Below are positions 5,070 through 6,275 of a stretch of 6,275 nucleotides of DNA, piece after piece. The stretch lies in the NCBI GenBank assembly GCA_023416965.1, contig JAEZGJ010000043.1:1-6275 (forward strand). The letters are read 5' to 3'. The stretch's first letter is position 1, and each line of letters begins with the position of its first letter. The translations under genes and the position numbers were made by a program. This DNA is from Pseudomonadota bacterium. Its GTDB lineage: Bacteria; Pseudomonadota; Alphaproteobacteria; Rhizobiales; Phreatobacteraceae. The notes under the pieces were generated by a model, which was given only the letters and a program-made list of their open reading frames with translations, was not told the origin of the DNA and made no database searches.

Positions 5070-6065
5070 CGCGAAGCCGTTCTCGGCGGCGAGCGCCTTG
5101 AGGTTCGCCTCGGGGCGGGCGCCCATGTGGCTGATGATCTCGGCGGCGCAGAGGGCGCCGAGGCGCAGCGAGGTCTCGTGCGGCATGCCGCGGGCAAGGC
5201 CCGAGAGGAACCCGGCGGCGAAGAGGTCGCCGGCACCCGTCGTGTCCACCACCTTGTCGACCGGGAAGGCCGGGGCCGAGACGAGGTTCGCGCCCTCGAC
5301 CGCGATGGCGCCCTGTTCGGAGCGGGTGACGACGGCGAGAGCCGCGTCGGCGCGCAGGGCGTCGAGGGCCGTGGCGAAATCGGCGGTCTGGTAGAGCGAC
5401 TTCAGCTCGCTCTCGTTGGCGAACACGATGTCGACGGTCTTCCCCTTGATGAGGCCGAGGAACTCGTCGCGATAGCGGTCGACGCAGAAGCTGTCGGAGA
5501 GGGTGAGGGCCACCTTGCGGCCGGCGCCGTGGGCGATCTCGGAGGCCTTGACGAAGGCCTTCTTGGCCTCCGGCGGATCCCAGAGATAGCCCTCGAGATA
5601 GGTGATGCCGGAGGCGGCGATGGTCTCGGCGTCGACATCGGCGGGCGACAGGTTCTGCGCCGCGCCGAGATAGGTGTTCATGGTGCGCTCGCCGTCCGGC
5701 GTCACCAGGATGTAGCAGCGCGCGGTGGCCGGTCCGTCGGTGGCGGCGACGGTGGGAAAGTGGATGCCGGCGGCCTTCATGCCGTGGTTGAAGGCGCCGC
5801 CGAGCTGGTCGTCGCGCACCTTGCCGATGAAGGCGGGCTTGAGGCCGAGCATGCCGATGCCGGCGATGGTGTTGGCGGCCGAGCCGCCGGACATTTCCAC
5901 CGTCTGGGCCATGGCTGCATAGATCGCCTCGGCGCGCGGCTCGTCGATGAGCATCATGCCGCCCTTCGGCACGCCGAGCCGGGCGAGGACGTCGTCCTCG
6001 GTGCGGGCGAGCACGTCGACGATGGCGTTGCCGATGCCGGCGACGTCGTAGCGGGTCTGGGACAT
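5064..6065 (-). CDS. PfkB-family sugar/nucleoside kinase, probable adenosine kinase
   Basis: A 333-aa ribokinase-fold (PfkB) kinase, best matched to the alphaproteobacterial adenosine kinase group that phosphorylates adenosine to AMP in purine salvage. It starts with DVAGIGNAIVDV (7-18), followed by the substrate-binding SGGSAANT (59-66), the family's first signature. The second signature DTTGAGD (274-280) provides the anion hole and the catalytic base Asp280, followed by LFAAGFLSGL. Asn and Glu in the FANESEL segment match the NxxE metal/phosphate motif. Length and motifs are normal. Related kinases for ribose, fructose or inosine/guanosine share the signatures, so the substrate is inferred. 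The ATG at 6065 has a purine-rich GAGAGAG leader about 6 nt upstream, similar to that of hisB. The gene converges on hslU and diverges from the 6-phosphogluconate dehydrogenase gene across 130 bp. Confidence 0.9.
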   Translation of the reverse strand: MSQTRYDVAGIGNAIVDVLARTEDDVLARLGVPKGGMMLIDEPRAEAIYAAMAQTVEMSGGSAANTIAGIGMLGLKPAFIGKVRDDQLGGAFNHGMKAAGIHFPTVAATDGPATARCYILVTPDGERTMNTYLGAAQNLSPADVDAETIAASGITYLEGYLWDPPEAKKAFVKASEIAHGAGRKVALTLSDSFCVDRYRDEFLGLIKGKTVDIVFANESELKSLYQTADFATALDALRADAALAVVTRSEQGAIAVEGANLVSAPAFPVDKVVDTTGAGDLFAAGFLSGLARGMPHETSLRLGALCAAEIISHMGARPEANLKALAAENGFAL

Positions 6066-6095
6066 GGAGGCTCTCTCGGGCGGAAACGTTGGCGC

Positions 6096-6124
6096 CCTCT
6101 ACACGCTGGGGCGTCATCCGGCAA
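6096..6124 (-). promoter_or_regulatory. Weak sigma-70-like promoter candidate for the adenosine kinase gene
   Basis: Read on the minus strand, TTGCCG (plus 6124-6119) and TAGAGG (plus 6101-6096) are spaced by exactly 17 bases. The -35 is fair and the -10 poor. It lies about 30 bp before the ATG at 6065. The rest of the 130-bp divergent interval (6066-6195) shows no clear operator. Confidence 0.25.
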
Positions 6125-6195
6125 CGGCGCGCCATTGACTTCTCGGCGAAGTTCGGTTGCTTCGGAGGGAAGAAAAAGACTGGCGGAGGACGTCC

Positions 6196-6275
6196 ATGCA
6201 GATCGGCGTGGTGGGGCTCGGGCGGATGGGCGCGAACATCGCGCGCCGCCTGATGCGGGCGGGCCATGCCTGCGT
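6196..6275 (+). CDS. 6-phosphogluconate dehydrogenase, decarboxylating (YqeC/GndA type), N-terminal part
   Basis: Only the first 26 codons are in the window, which cuts the gene. The peptide MQIGVVGLGRMGANIARRLM is the N-terminal Rossmann strand and turn with the GLGRMG dinucleotide-binding motif (7-12), followed by RAGHAC. This form is characteristic of the short NAD(P)-dependent 6-phosphogluconate dehydrogenases (YqeC/GndA type), which oxidatively decarboxylate 6-phosphogluconate to ribulose 5-phosphate. Other members of the beta-hydroxyacid dehydrogenase superfamily have similar starts, so the substrate is less certain than the fold. The ATG is supported by GGAGGA (6185-6190) 5 nt upstream. 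It is transcribed divergently from the adenosine kinase gene; a TTGACT at 6135-6140 could be a -35 box, but no convincing -10 follows. Confidence 0.8.
   Translation, partial: MQIGVVGLGRMGANIARRLMRAGHAC

Noticed and set aside
6135..6163. TTGACT as the -35 of a promoter for the 6-phosphogluconate dehydrogenase gene
   Set aside because: The box is good, but 16-18 bases downstream there is only ttgcttcg, a poor -10, so I do not list it as a feature.
5041..6267. Long minus-strand ORF of 408 aa overlapping the adenosine kinase gene in another frame
   Set aside because: Its product is a low-complexity Arg/His/Ala string, as expected of an out-of-frame shadow in GC-rich DNA; the kinase frame has intact PfkB motifs.

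Overview
The window is GC-rich, compactly packed chromosomal DNA. Gene content and protein features point to an alphaproteobacterium, most likely of the order Hyphomicrobiales (Rhizobiales). The main reasons are hisB and hslV diverging from each other, a DUF2628 membrane protein between hisB and hisH, a UPF0314/DUF2585 protein beside hslVU, and an HslV with an N-terminal extension ahead of its catalytic threonine. I cannot name a genus from the sequence alone. I see no insertion sequence, phage gene, tRNA, rRNA or CRISPR array.

Left part, minus strand (1-1788): a histidine biosynthesis operon read right to left as hisB (imidazoleglycerol-phosphate dehydratase), a small DUF2628 membrane protein and hisH (glutaminase subunit of imidazole glycerol phosphate synthase). 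The genes are coupled: the hisB stop directly abuts the DUF2628 ATG, and the DUF2628 stop overlaps the hisH GTG start in a GTGA junction. The hisF partner is not visible. Positions 1-52 hold only a short GC-rich inverted repeat.

Middle, plus strand (1922-5051): hslV (protease of the HslUV/ClpQY heat-shock machine), a GNAT acetyltransferase related to AAC(6')-type enzymes, a UPF0314/DUF2585 polytopic membrane protein, and hslU (the AAA+ unfoldase). The protease and its ATPase are therefore split by two unrelated genes. Each hsl gene has a RpoH(sigma-32)-like promoter candidate just upstream. The one before hslU lies in a 73-bp spacer that also encodes a 26-codon ORF joined at both ends by ATGA overlaps.

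Right part: a PfkB-family adenosine kinase on the minus strand (5064-6065) converges on hslU with a 12-bp gap. A perfect 8-bp inverted repeat covers both stop codons. Divergent from the kinase, a gene for a YqeC/GndA-type 6-phosphogluconate dehydrogenase begins at 6196 and is cut by the window end.

Most of the window is conserved housekeeping sequence: histidine synthesis, proteolysis, purine salvage and the pentose phosphate pathway. The less explained parts are the DUF2628 and UPF0314 membrane proteins, the coupling ORF and promoter before hslU, and the palindrome at the convergent stops. I found no clearly new multi-gene system.
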